Position numbers and translations under genes: made by a program. Below, one piece after another: positions 24,901 to 33,469 of a stretch of 64,000 nt of DNA (its first letter is position 1; each line of letters begins with the position of its first letter). The stretch comes from Dasyornis broadbenti (taxonomy: Eukaryota; Chordata; Aves; Passeriformes; Dasyornithidae). The stretch spans positions 2,582,943-2,646,942 of the forward strand of contig VZRN01000794.1 in the NCBI GenBank assembly GCA_013397935.1, given 5' to 3'. The notes under the pieces are model-generated. The model searched no databases, had not been told where the DNA came from, and saw nothing but the letters and a program-made list of their open reading frames with translations.

Positions 24901-26763
24901 AACATCCATGACTGAATACAGAGCAGTCACATTTGTACAGAGATTTGTACTCAGGGAACTGAAGCAAGTTTTCCCTTGATTTCCTCCAGACTAAGACTGA
25001 ATGGACACAGCCCTCAGAGCCCACTTGTTTTAACTTCCCAAGCCAAGACAAAGTACACTGGGGATGGAATAGAACAATTATCTTATTAGACACAACAAGC
25101 AGAAGGCTATCCTTCTGCTCAAGGATTAGCAGGGCATCTACAGAGATATACAGAATGTTTTCAGATATTAAGAGTGATTATAAAGAAAGCAGGACAATCC
25201 CAATGATCAGTTTCCCAATGATCATGTTACATGCATCAAGGAGTATATTCTTTTAAAGAAAAAAGGCTTCCTTATCTATATTAACCTCAGCACGGAGGCA
25301 GGGTTTTCTTTCTATAAACCTCTGCTTATCCTCACTCCTTTCTAAAGTGTAACTCACTGCCTGTCATTTCAGTTTGTCAAACTGCACTGGGAGCTTTCCA
25401 ATCTATGTTACATGCAAGCTCCAAAATCACAGCCTTAAACGCTAGATTTCAAAGCTATTAGTTATGGAACAACACTGAAATCTCGACAGGTCAGAGAGCT
25501 GGCTTGGGGAAGAAAACAAAGAGGAAGAAAGTTAATCAGTACTGGTTGTGTCAGCACATACTTCAGAAGCAGCACAGAGTACTCCGGGTCAAATCAAATG
25601 GTTCAAGGCATTAAAATGCATCCAGCAGTGGTCCATGCGTAGCAGCGGGTGTAGAGCAGCAGGACAGAGAACATCCTTGACCTCAAAGGCAGGGCTCTGC
25701 TTCCCAGACAACCCGGGAACTCATTACCTTTACTTTCCGCCCCTGGCAGAGCACTGTCTGCATCCCAAGCCAACAGCCCCTGGCGCTGTGGGAAGCTGCA
25801 TTTATTTACTCGTTATAACCAATGGCTCCTTTCATTCACTAAAACCTCGAGCGCTGAACCTTTACTTTTAAGAAGTAGGTGAACGCTTCAGCACTCTGCA
25901 TTCTCCTCTTTCTGAGGTCAGCAGGGGAAAAAAAAGTGAAACTGAATGCTGGGCAATCCCTTCTGTCTGCAATACCGAAGGATCTTTCCCTCTGGGAGCA
26001 CCCAGCTTTTCAGGTAAACTAGAAGATTTATTCTAAGAAGTACATACAATGTTTTTATTTTATTATATTCACCAGCATGTTCCCGGCTCCAGGTTAGAGT
26101 TTCTCCTGCTAGTAAGGCTAGATCCCACCAAAATACCTACTCAATGGCATAGCTTACTGCAAAGGTAGATGCAAATTTCCACGTGAAGCAGCTGGCCGAA
26201 TCCAACCCAAAGCAGCAGAGAGAGAAATCAAGACGAGCCTCATTCCTGGAGGTGCAATCCCTGCACACAGCGTGTGCCCACCAGTGCTCACGCCAAGGAA
26301 GTTTCCATCCCTCCCAGCACGAAGCCATGCGCTCGCAGCTCCCGGACAAGGGGCACCAGCTGCGGGGCCACGGGGCGGGACCAGCGGCGGGAGCCCACCT
26401 GCGCCACCGGAGGGCAGGGGAACCGAGACCAGCTGGGGGGACAACTCTCAGTTGCAGCGCAGGCAACGGGAGGAGGCAGAGCGGGAGGAGAAGAAGGAGG
26501 CGGCGGCTGTGTTTAGTCTGCCAGCCGCGGGGAAGCCGGCGCGGCGGCGCCCTCCCGCCCCCCTCCGGAGGCAGCCGGCTCCCGTTACGTAAGGGCCGGG
26601 AACACCGGCCGGGAGCGCCGGGACACCGGCCCCTCGCCGCNNNNNNNNNNNNNNNNNNNNNNNNNNNNNNNNNNNNNNNNNNNNNNNCCTCACCAGAGCA
26701 CGGGGGGCGGCGGGGCAGTGTCGGCACCACAGCTCCGCGTCCTGCCTGGGGGCTTCACCAACT
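854..26763 (-). CDS. P4HA1: Prolyl 4-hydroxylase subunit alpha-1 (3' end off the window)
   Basis: Catalytic alpha subunit of collagen prolyl 4-hydroxylase. It is an Fe(II)/2-oxoglutarate dioxygenase of the ER lumen that works as a tetramer with PDI (P4HB) and hydroxylates X-Pro-Gly prolines in procollagen. The coding part starts at 21086 with a signal peptide (MAFKKVWCALALGFLLPFSC). Exons encode the N-terminal dimerisation region (about residues 30-140), the peptide-substrate-binding helices (about 160-260) and the C-terminal dioxygenase domain. Iron ligands H431 and D433 (EPHFDF) sit in the exon 11 pair; H502 (STRHAAC) and the 2-oxoglutarate lysine K512 (LVGNK) are in the exon at 854-950. 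All junctions are in frame: 1540 coding nt, about 513 residues, against 534 in human P4HA1. The last exon (about 22 residues) lies left of position 1. P4HA1 rather than P4HA2 is supported by the NMKYFEYIMAKEKEANK and KYEMLCRGEGLKM segments. Two exon pairs look mutually exclusive (see their entries). Confidence 0.96.
1623..1691 (-). CDS. P4HA1: P4HA1 exon 13
   Basis: Residues 459-481 (MSDVSAGGATVFPEVGASVW then PRK). Acceptor gttcag and donor AAG|gtgagt; 69 nt, phase 0. Core strands of the dioxygenase jelly-roll. Confidence 0.96.
2125..2190 (-). CDS. P4HA1: P4HA1 exon 12
   Basis: Residues 437-458 (KDEPDAFKELGTGNRIATWL then FY). Acceptor ttcacag and donor TAT|gtaagt; 66 nt, phase 0. This is the position at which P4HA2 has its own alternative exons 12a/12b; no second copy is seen here. 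Confidence 0.96.
3243..3296 (-). CDS. P4HA1: P4HA1 exon 11b, tandem copy 2 with a GC splice donor
   Basis: 54 nt encoding VANYGVGGQYEPHFDF-AR. Acceptor tttcag. The donor is CGG|gcaagt, a GC-AG type with otherwise ideal consensus. The next GT, four bases on, would break the frame. Compared with exon 11a there are 11 synonymous differences and one replacement (Gly to Ala before the last Arg), so both copies appear to be under selection as coding exons. Confidence 0.87.
3358..3411 (-). CDS. P4HA1: P4HA1 exon 11a, tandem copy 1 with the HxD iron site
   Basis: 54 nt encoding VANYGVGGQYEPHFDF-GR, residues 419-436, with iron ligands H431 and D433. Acceptor ctgtag and a good GT donor (AAGG|gtaagt). 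It is a near-identical peptide to the next exon (3243-3296); only 61 nt of intron separate them. Both are in phase 0, so inclusion of both would keep frame but duplicate the catalytic strand. Confidence 0.9.
4363..4462 (-). CDS. P4HA1: P4HA1 exon 10
   Basis: Residues 385-418 (AWLSGYESPVVSRINTRIQD, LTGLDVSTAEELQ). Acceptor cttcag and donor CAG|gtaaga; 100 nt, ending in phase 0 ahead of the duplicated exon. Confidence 0.96.
4464..9562 (-). other. P4HA1 intron between exons 9b and 10
   Basis: About 5.1 kb with no supported exon. It contains one CR1 fragment (about 7008-7165). The open frames in it lack splice-bounded homology to anything I recognise. Confidence 0.6.
7008..7165 (-). repeat. CR1 fragment, minus orientation
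   Basis: Diverged CR1 3' region with gttagaagggaccttaaaag, gccacaggcagggacacctt and ctgctccaagccctgtcaag in the usual order. Confidence 0.85.
9563..9633 (-). CDS. P4HA1: P4HA1 exon 9b, mutually exclusive copy 2
   Basis: 71 nt encoding LSRATVHDPETGKLTTAHYR then VSK, the alternative to the exon at 10669-10739. Acceptor tttgtag and donor AG|gtaagg. It differs from copy 1 mainly in the middle (VHDPETGK against ISNPITGA), as the two human forms do. Confidence 0.93.
10669..10739 (-). CDS. P4HA1: P4HA1 exon 9a, mutually exclusive copy 1
   Basis: 71 nt encoding LRRATISNP, then ITGALETAHYRISK, residues 362-385. Acceptor tcacag and donor AG|gtaaga. It is homologous to, and the same length and phase as, the exon at 9563-9633. 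Using both would shift the frame, so only one can be used per transcript. This matches the known mutually exclusive exons 9 and 10 of human P4HA1. Confidence 0.93.
12187..12440 (-). repeat. CR1 fragment, minus orientation
   Basis: Contains gaggttggaaaagacctcca and agatcattgaatccaacctt, then the interior tract with gggcagcccctgccagcctg and agtgaagaaattcttcccaa. It may extend to about 12550. Confidence 0.85.
13417..13593 (-). CDS. P4HA1: P4HA1 exon 8: start of dioxygenase domain
   Basis: Residues 303-361 (RLFCRYYDGNRNPRYIL, KQEDEWDKPRIVRFLDIIS). It opens the C-terminal 2-oxoglutarate dioxygenase domain. Acceptor ttccag and donor AGG|gtaaat; 177 nt, phase 0 at both ends of its coding. Confidence 0.96.
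14080..14270 (-). CDS. P4HA1: P4HA1 exon 7
   Basis: Residues 239-302. The last peptide-binding-domain helix (PEHQRANGNMKYFEYIMAKE) is followed by a charged Ser/Glu/Lys-rich linker and DYLPERRKYEMLCRGEGLKM. Acceptor caatag and donor ATG|gtaaag; 191 nt. Confidence 0.96.
15122..15361 (-). CDS. P4HA1: P4HA1 exon 6: peptide-substrate-binding domain
   Basis: Residues 159-239. TPR-like helices of the proline-peptide-binding domain with its tyrosine-rich face (AYTEADYYHTELWMEQA, ILDYLSYAVYQQGDL). Acceptor acccag and donor CTGG|gtatgg; 240 nt. Confidence 0.96.
17110..17247 (-). CDS. P4HA1: P4HA1 exon 5
   Basis: Residues 113-159. FISNMTI carries the conserved N-glycosylation sequon N-M-T, and KALLRLQDTYNLDTDTLSRG leads into the peptide-binding domain. 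Acceptor cccag and donor CCAG|gtaaga; 138 nt. Confidence 0.95.
17928..18079 (-). CDS. P4HA1: P4HA1 exon 4
   Basis: Residues 62-113 (WAEKLDQLTDTATKDPEGF, KRLNTEWGELE), N-terminal coiled-coil region. Acceptor ttatag and donor GATG|gtgagt; 152 nt. Confidence 0.95.
20049..20145 (-). CDS. P4HA1: P4HA1 exon 3
   Basis: Residues 30-62, start of the N-terminal helical dimerisation region (HMTDLINTEKDLV, KAEESKLEQIKK). Acceptor cctag and donor AA|gtaagc; 97 nt. Confidence 0.95.
20999..21115 (-). CDS. P4HA1: P4HA1 exon 2: start codon and signal peptide
   Basis: Acceptor ctctcacag at 21116 and donor ATTG|gtgaga. The ATG at 21084-21086 opens a hydrophobic signal sequence ending in PFSC, and mature HTDFFTSI follows. 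Residues 1-30; 88 coding nt, ending after the first base of a glycine codon. The exon's 5' part (21087-21115) is untranslated. Confidence 0.95.
23135..23215 (+). repeat. Degenerate CR1 interior fragment, plus orientation
   Basis: Weak match to the CR1 segment that reads tggaagaggctgcccagg, then a blurred cccatccctggaggtattta. Old and partial. Confidence 0.45.
26641..26687. other. Assembly gap (47 N) in the P4HA1 CpG island
   Basis: Run of N inside GC-rich sequence at the start of P4HA1 intron 1; the sequence is missing, not biological. Open frames that span it are artefacts. Confidence 1.
26694..26763 (-). other. P4HA1: P4HA1 exon 1, 5' untranslated
   Basis: Inferred noncoding first exon. 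The proposed start, 26763, is the A of an initiator-like TCAGTTG and lies 30 bp downstream of a TATAAG box. The proposed donor is CTG|gtgagg at 26694. An N gap begins six bases further on, in intron 1. The ends are predictions; only the motifs are seen. Confidence 0.5.
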
Positions 26764-27167
26764 GAGCGCGCCCGCCCCGCCGCGCCCCTTATAGGCGGCC
26801 TGGCCACACCCCCTTAGGCCACGCCCCGAGGGGCGGGGTCACCCGCGCGCTACGTGAGCCCGGTCACAGCGGCCGCCGCCGCACCGCGCATGCGCTGCCG
26901 CCACCGCCGCGGCTCCACGTGGGTCCCCTCGGCCCCCGCCTGGGTACACCGCACACGTGGGAACCGCGCTTGTACCGGCACCGGCCGAGAGACAGGGCGG
27001 GGACGTAGGGACAGCCACCGGGACAGCAGGGACTGGGAGAAACATCAAGCCAAAAGTGGTAGTTTTGCAGTAAAAGTTGCCAGAAAAGGCCTAAAACGCC
27101 GCGACACCACCCTGCAGCCCTGTCCGGCCCCGCGCACTGCTGCCAGGGCAGCTGGGCTCAGCATCAC

Positions 27168-27262
27168 AGAATCAATGAGGTCGGAAAAGACCTCTGAGAT
27201 CATCGAGCCCAGCCTAGGAAGGTCCGTGCCACACCACTCTCAATGCTCTCAGGCACAGGGTG
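27168..27262 (-). repeat. CR1 3' fragment, minus orientation
   Basis: Contains cacagaatcaatgaggtcgg and aaaagacctctgagatcatc, typical CR1 tail sequence. It ends at the edge of the probable LTR. Confidence 0.8.
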
Positions 27263-27266
27263 GGAT

Positions 27267-27938
27267 TGTTGGGGTTCTTGGTGATGCCCAAAAGATAGGC
27301 TAGAAATAAAACCTCATAGACTGGTGTCTATAGAGCAGATATTTGTTCATTGCAGCGCTGGAAGTGAGGGGGATTTTTCCACCTTACTCACTTGCCTTTG
27401 TCAAGTGCTGAGGTTTATTTATACCGAACATAATGCTAAGTATTACTATGTCACAACTACATCATCATATACGTGCCAGAACTGATTTACAAAACATGAG
27501 CTCATGGTTAGTAGGTAATTCTTTGCACTGCGCTTGTTCCTCCCCAATTCGGGGATCTTGAGGGTCTCCATGTGATGAAGGCTCGAGGTCTTCCTCACAC
27601 CTGAACTTTTTAACTTTGTCTTTAGAGCATGCACAGTTTCGCTGTTCCTTAGTCATTCCAGTTCTAACCAGATTAGAGTCTTTGTTCTGTGGCTAATTAG
27701 CTTCACCTTTGCCAGTTTTTTCATTAGCACTTGTCCATTTTTAAAAACTATCCACCTGGTGAAGTTTTTTTCCCTTTCTTCTATTCAGCGTGAAGCAGCC
27801 AGTTAACTATATAATAGCCATTACATTGTACAGGAAGTTATAATTCAGGTTATATTAGTATAGAATGTTATGATTCAGGTTATATTGGTTATCTTATAAC
27901 TCAAGCATCTTGTAACTTTGGCCTAAATTATATATGCA
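27267..27938 (-). mobile_element. Probable solo LTR of an avian endogenous retrovirus, minus orientation
   Basis: On the minus strand the element reads from TG (about 27938). It has a TATAAATAAA (about 27414-27423) giving both a TATA-like box and a polyadenylation hexamer, and ends in ACCCCAACA at 27267. It lies between CR1 pieces and has no internal coding sequence. No clear target-site duplication was found, so the ends are approximate. Confidence 0.42.
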
Positions 27939-28016
27939 CCACTGGGCAGGGCCAAGGGTTGGACTCGATGATCCTGATGGGTCTCATCCAACTCAGCACA
28001 TTCTATGATTCTAACT
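27939..28016 (+). repeat. CR1 3' tail, plus orientation
   Basis: Reads agggccaagggttggactcg, atgatcctgatgggtctcat and ends acattctatgattct, a complete CR1 3' end. Confidence 0.85.
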
Positions 28017-30403
28017 CCCACCACCAGCAGCACCCCTGTTTCCCCTGGGAGAGCCCAGGCTGGGGCCCCGCACCCAGGAGGGGATCGGAGAGGGATCAGG
28101 ATCACGCCCCCAGCTTCCAGCTGGCACTGCTCACTCACCTTGTCCTGCAAGCCCAAGTGAAAACATTTCCACACTGATGGTGCCTTCATCAAGAAGCAGT
28201 ATCCCCTCCTTCCAGGGCTTCCATCTAAACCCAGCTGATCCCAAAGGCAGTAGCAAAAGCTGTATCACAAACTATTATCAGCTCTCACCCCTCTCTGGCC
28301 CACCAGAGCTCTCAACTATCACAGAAAGACATTAAAAAGCTGCTTGCATGAGTCCTGCTCTGAGAGATCGATGCTGAACTGCTCATTATTTTCTAGGATT
28401 TCATAAATAAAGTGGTTATTTGTTCACTCCAGCAATTAAGCTGGGATCAGGGACATTCCTAAGCATTTTTTCCTTTCTCTTAGATGTGGGTTTCAAGTAA
28501 AGAATCACCTCCTCACTAGCATAACCAGCCTCCAATCTTCCCCCTTTAAAGGCAGACATTTTTAGTCACTCCCAGCTGGAAATCTTTCACAGTAACAGCA
28601 CAGAGCTGGCAAAGCCACAACAGGGGGCAAAAATCTCCCTCTAAAACTCACATTCTTTAGTGGGTTACTGAACTGCCTCAAAACCACCTCGTTCAGAAGA
28701 GGGAGCTGGAGGCTGCAGCATGACCCACAACTAAGGTTTCTCCCTGTACCCAAACCGTCACCTCAGCTCCCGCTCGCCCAGCACTGCCTTGAAAACAGCA
28801 AACCTTGGGTGTTACGTCCCACTGTGGGGGGGACTGAGATGCAACGTGTCTCACAGGAGAAACAAATAATGACATGGGTGAATTTAGTCATTTCTTGTCC
28901 AGCTGTGGACACAGATGTGTCCACACAGCTGACAGCACTGCCAGCACTACGAGTGCTGCTGCGCCAGAGCAGGAAAAAGGCCAGTTTTTAGTGGAACTAT
29001 CCATCAAAAAATAAGCCTTCCTTTCCCCTCGTTTTGGTCACCTTCCAACAGAAATACAACTCCTACAACTAGCAGGAAACACTGGAATGATATCCAAGCT
29101 TCTAGCTGAGGCATCCAGTTAAAGCCCCATTATCCAAAGAGTCCATAAAATCTAGCCAGAGATTTAATAGCAGCTTCTAGAGATTTGGCAAAACCTCACA
29201 TGCTGTAGAGGCACATTCAGATTTTTTCTAGCGAGCTCTACTGCTTTCTCATCTCCTTTTGCACTATCCAGGTATTTTTAGGAAGTAAGGCAGGCAGTGG
29301 GGAACACCAACAAGTTGATCAGCATGTGGCTGAAGGATTAGTTAATGATTAACGAGGTTCCTACATGGGATGAGACACCACATACCCCTCCCTCACACAG
29401 GCTAAAGTCAGAACCTACCTGGTTCCTCGCAGCAGGTAAAATCTTTGGGCAGGCTTGTTGTCCTCTTGGAACCTTTTCCAGACCTTTACCATCCTTTTGG
29501 AGGCAGTGGGCTGTGACCTGCGTGCAGTGTTTTAAGGCACAGGTGAGTCATATTTATATCAAACCAAGTTAGCACAAAAAGCTCAGCTGCTTCAAGTGTA
29601 TCCACAGCTGAGGTTTGTAAAGAGTACATTGTAAAGAGGTGAAGCATATCCAGTTTCCCACATGCTCATCAACCCGTGCTGCTCCTAAAATTAATTACAT
29701 GCAGCCAACACCTCGTCATCAATTATTTTGTGCAGTGCAGCAAAGCAGTGCCCAGAGTTCAGGGATATTCCATAACCAACAGCAGCACCAAGGGAAGGGA
29801 AGAGACAAAACCCACCTCACGTGAAACAAATCCCCCTAAAATGGCTTTCAGATGTCCAAGTGTCTCTCCTACATTTGTCCAGGATGTGATCGGCAGATCT
29901 AATTAGGCAGTTTCATTCTTTCTTTCAAGGTCCCTACCCTGAGTGGGAGAAACTATAAGAGTCCATCATATACATAATGTACATGATTCTAACTTCAGAG
30001 AAGAGCCAGATTTGGCTGGTTTACATCTAAATGTAATGATGGGGAGAAGGCTACTCATTAGCTTTCTCTTTAAAGAAGCGGTTTGTCTTTCCTTAGGCTC
30101 GTCCTAAAAAAAGGACGTTTTTCTTTCCAAGAAGTTTCTTGTGGCTTGACCACAAGTTTTCAATGTGAATTTGCTAGTTTCATGTATTTAAGGCAATTAA
30201 CAATTTTACAAAGACCAGCTGTTAGCAATTCTACTGCTAATTTCTGCTTATTGGGGGCAGGTGGAAAGACATAAAACAGAAAGAAAGTGCAAGATTAGTA
30301 GTATAACCATTATTAGCCTATAATTAAATTTTCCAGCCACTTTTATGGCTTGGAAAACTCTTTTACCAACTCTTAATCCCAATATGAGTATTTTACAAAC
30401 TCA

Positions 30404-30434
<31 letters not shown>

Positions 30435-31703
30435 CCCACAAAACAAAAAATTTACCNAAAAAAGGACCACAGGACCAAAGATTTACCTTAATCTTGCCCA
30501 TGTAAGAGATGACAAGTATTTGTTCCACTGTTTATGTCCTCTTTGCCTGCTCCTTTGGTTTGCTCTTATTGCACCAGGAGAGTTTCTGGGATTCACCTCC
30601 TCTGGGGGTCCTGCCAAAGCTCAAATTAGTAAGATACAGAAAGCTGTCAGAGATGTATTTGGGTGTCCAGGCTTTCACTCCCATGAATTGCTCCAGCATG
30701 GGGTACAGTGTCTGCAGGGGACTAATATTAACAGTTCACAGATGCAACTCACACAACTCAGAGCCCAAAAAATCCAGTCCGTGGGGGTTTTCAGCTGCAT
30801 GTAACAAGGGGAGGCCAGAGCACTGCCCTGTCTTCAAAGGAATCTCTGCATTGCAGCGTGGGGATCTGGCTTTTAGTTCTTGCTGTGACAGGGTGCACTT
30901 ACCAAACACCTGACAGCTTTGGGCTGAACCAGCTGGAGAGGCTGCCCTGAGGTTTCACGTCCAAAGCTTCTCCTCCAGCTGCTTCCCTCTAAAACCAGCT
31001 CTTCTTGCAAGATCCATTTCTGGGGGCAGTTAGGGTCAATCAATCTGTTAGTTTGTTTTAACAGCAGGGTGGACACTTCCCTTAGAGATTATATTTCAAT
31101 CCTTTATCTTATTAAGGGAAGATGTGTTTTGTCCATTAATCCAATTAGCCTGGTGGATTAATAAGTCTGGGCTTGCTCTGTTTCAGGAAGCATAAAAATA
31201 GCAGTCAAGCATAATTAAACCTAAACTTGTAAGTAACTCTGGTAACAAGAGTACTATTTCCCTGGATATTCTGTTTATTATTTTTACAAGCTCCACTCTC
31301 AAATTACATGACGTGAATTCTCGATTAGAACAGCTCAATTCATGACCAAAAAGCAACAGGCTGCCCTGAAAACATTTACTTTTCGTGTGTTTATAAAATT
31401 CTCTTTGTGCTAAATATAGTCAGGTAGGCTCCAACCCAGAATAATGTTTTCAGTGCTTGAGAGGAATCTGTTTGTTCGCTTACAAAGGAATGAAAATAAT
31501 TTGTCATTATTCTGACGTGCCCTGGCACAGGCTGCTCTCTGATCAGCGCTATTCACTGGCAAACCCAGCTGCGGGTATTTGGATGCTGGAACACAGAACA
31601 GCTCCAGCCTTTGGATATATACAACTTTTGGCATCTTTTCCTGCTGGAGAACGTAACTTTAAACAATACTATTATGCTGTGGATACAAAATCCAGAGAAG
31701 CTT

Positions 31704-31745
31704 GGAGGGAAAAAAGGAAAAGGGAAAAAGAGAGAGAGAAAGGAA
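31704..31745 (+). repeat. Homopurine tract (42 nt)
   Basis: Uninterrupted A/G run with a (GA)n core just upstream of the NUDT13 promoter; such tracts can form triplex DNA. Confidence 0.8.
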
Positions 31746-31779
31746 CAAACAGCAGAAGTGAATCCAAGCCCGGAGCTGC

Positions 31780-32310
31780 TTGCGAGCAGCCTGTGCAGAA
31801 CTACAATTCCCAGCGCTCCCGCTGAGGGAACAGTGACTCGGACCCAGCAAGAGTCGCTGCGCTGTTTGAGATCTGCGATCGGAGGTCACCCGGGATCCAG
31901 AGCGGATCCCTGCGGCTGGAGACAGCGCTCCTTCCGCACACAGCGCAGTAAGTGGGGACAATCCCTGGGGAATGGCAGCCGGACCCCGCTCCTGCGGGCT
32001 GCACGGCGTAGGTGGAGTTCATAGGAGTGCGGGACGGCCTCCCGAGGTGGAGTTTTCGCTGTCTCCGGCTGCGAGTTGTCAGTGAGCCCAAGCAAAGCCT
32101 GCCACGGCGGTTCCTAGGGAGGAAGGGGTTAAACGCCCACACACGTCGCGCTCACAGTTCTGGGCACAAGCTCTGTCCCTCGTCCCACCCCGGTGACATT
32201 CTGCTGCTCGTTCCAGAGCACAGTGCAGCGCTCCTGGCTTCAGCGCCCGGGAATTCCACACGCCGCGCTGTGCGAGACGCGGCGGTGGAGGAGTGGCAGA
32301 CACACCAGTG
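31780..32310 (+). promoter_or_regulatory. NUDT13: NUDT13 promoter / CpG-rich 5' region with a ZNF143 site
   Basis: GC-rich block upstream of the first coding exon. CTACAATTCCCAGC at 31801-31814 matches the ZNF143/Staf core (ACTACAATTCCCAGC), common at housekeeping promoters. A candidate first-exon donor, gcgca|gtaagt, lies at 31947/31948. The transcription start itself is not determined. Confidence 0.65.
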
Positions 32311-33358
32311 TCACACACCACAGAAGCCTGTCAGATACAGGCTGAGTGGCAGTCCCCGTCCTCACATGTGTCTGCCCCAGCGTGCTCACCTCCCACGGGA
32401 AGCTCCCCGTGGCTTCCCCAACAGGCTTGGCTCCCCTGTCTCCTAGGGGATCGTCCCAGTCGGCTGAGACGGTGGGAAAGGGGGATCTGGGGCAGAGATG
32501 TCCAAACCCCAAGGCAAAGTCTCCACGTGCAAATAGGAGCCTCTGCTGAGGCACCTCTCAGGCTCCCATCACTGACCTTTGCTGAAGGAAGAACTCTCTG
32601 ACTCTTCCTGGCGCTGCTTACGTATCTGTAACAAAGCAAAAGTAGCTTCCTCCTCAAAGGGCTTCGAGTTCTGTGGCTGCAAAGTGGAATGTTCAAAGTG
32701 ATCATCAATGATTAGGGACCACAGTTCATCTCTGTCTCGGGTGAATGCTAAAGATGGCAGCATCTCTGGCTATTTCCTGACGTCCTGCGCTGAGGTCAAG
32801 CTGCAGTCTGAGACTGCCTGAGCTGAAAATGTGGTGGGTTTCTTTGACACAAAAAGCATTCATAGCTGGAGATGATCCTATTAAGCTGCAACTGCTGTCT
32901 CCTGTCTAATTCAGGGAATTCTCTACCGCAGCTGATGTTTTTGTCTTTCACTCTCTCCTGGCATCAGTGCCTTTCCCACAGATCCACTGTGTGCTGCAAT
33001 AGGATGTGTGGTTGGATCGAGGCCACGACAACTGGGTAGGAAACCAACAAAAGAGCAGCCACCTTCTCTGCCCTTTTTTCCAGGGACACAGGGATTTGGG
33101 ACAGGAAGGTTTAATCTATCTAGTCTTATAGCAAGTTCTGTAAGACCTGTGCATGCTCAGAGATGGAAACAAACGGAGGTATCTTTATGTAGTCTTAAAA
33201 CCAGCCTGAAACTGAGTTTGAAGTGTGACTGAAGTGATCATTTTAGAAAGCAGATTCTGCAGACTCCATGAGCAGGAGATTGACCTGGTTATTGCACATT
33301 TTAAATCAAACTTAACTTTGCAGGGCTGCTGCATTTCATTTTATGCCTCTTTTTTCAG

Positions 33359-33469
33359 GCAGAGACGCCAGCTGTAGCTGTTGGTTATGGCTGGGGTTTA
33401 TCAAGCACTGCACAGGAGAGTTTCCTCTCTGGTCTGCAGGTTACACTCCACCTATGTAAGAAAAATGAG
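33359..33469 (+). CDS. NUDT13: NUDT13 exon 2: start codon
   Basis: Acceptor ttttcag and donor ATGAG|gtaagc. The first 28 bases are untranslated. The ATG at 33387 begins a basic presequence-like leader ending LHSTYVRKM. Residues 1-28. Confidence 0.93.

Larger units (their letters stand above)
21116..26693 (-). other. P4HA1 intron 1
   Basis: About 5.6 kb first intron with no coding exon recognised. There is a degenerate CR1 interior piece at about 23135-23215, a GC-rich patch at about 23380-23430, and the CpG island plus the 47-bp N gap at its 5' end. Confidence 0.6.
26300..27010 (-). promoter_or_regulatory. P4HA1: P4HA1 CpG-island promoter (contains an assembly gap)
   Basis: GC- and CpG-rich block. 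Minus-strand TATAAG at about 26788-26793 lies 30 bp upstream of an initiator-like TCAGTTG (A at 26763). GC boxes (ggggcgggg at about 26830) lie upstream. ACGTG hypoxia-response cores are at 26852-26856, 26916-26921 (CACGTG) and 26954-26959 (CACGTG), and a perfect NRF1-type GCGCATGCGC is at 26886-26895. P4HA1 is an established HIF-1 target, so the ACGTG cores are plausible response elements. Function is inferred. Confidence 0.75.
26870..31750. other. P4HA1-NUDT13 intergenic region
   Basis: About 5 kb between two divergent promoters. It holds two CR1 pieces, a probable solo LTR (27267-27938), and a 26-base poly-A (about 30409-30434) followed by a single N at 30457. I see no coding exon. Confidence 0.6.

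Noticed and set aside
26137..26807. Long open frames on both strands across the N run in the P4HA1 CpG island
   Set aside because: They run through masked bases, are GC-rich low-complexity sequence, and have no family resemblance; this is promoter and untranslated exon.
30409..30457. Poly-A as the tail of a processed pseudogene
   Set aside because: No gene-like sequence precedes it and no target-site duplication is visible; a simple A-tract next to a single N.
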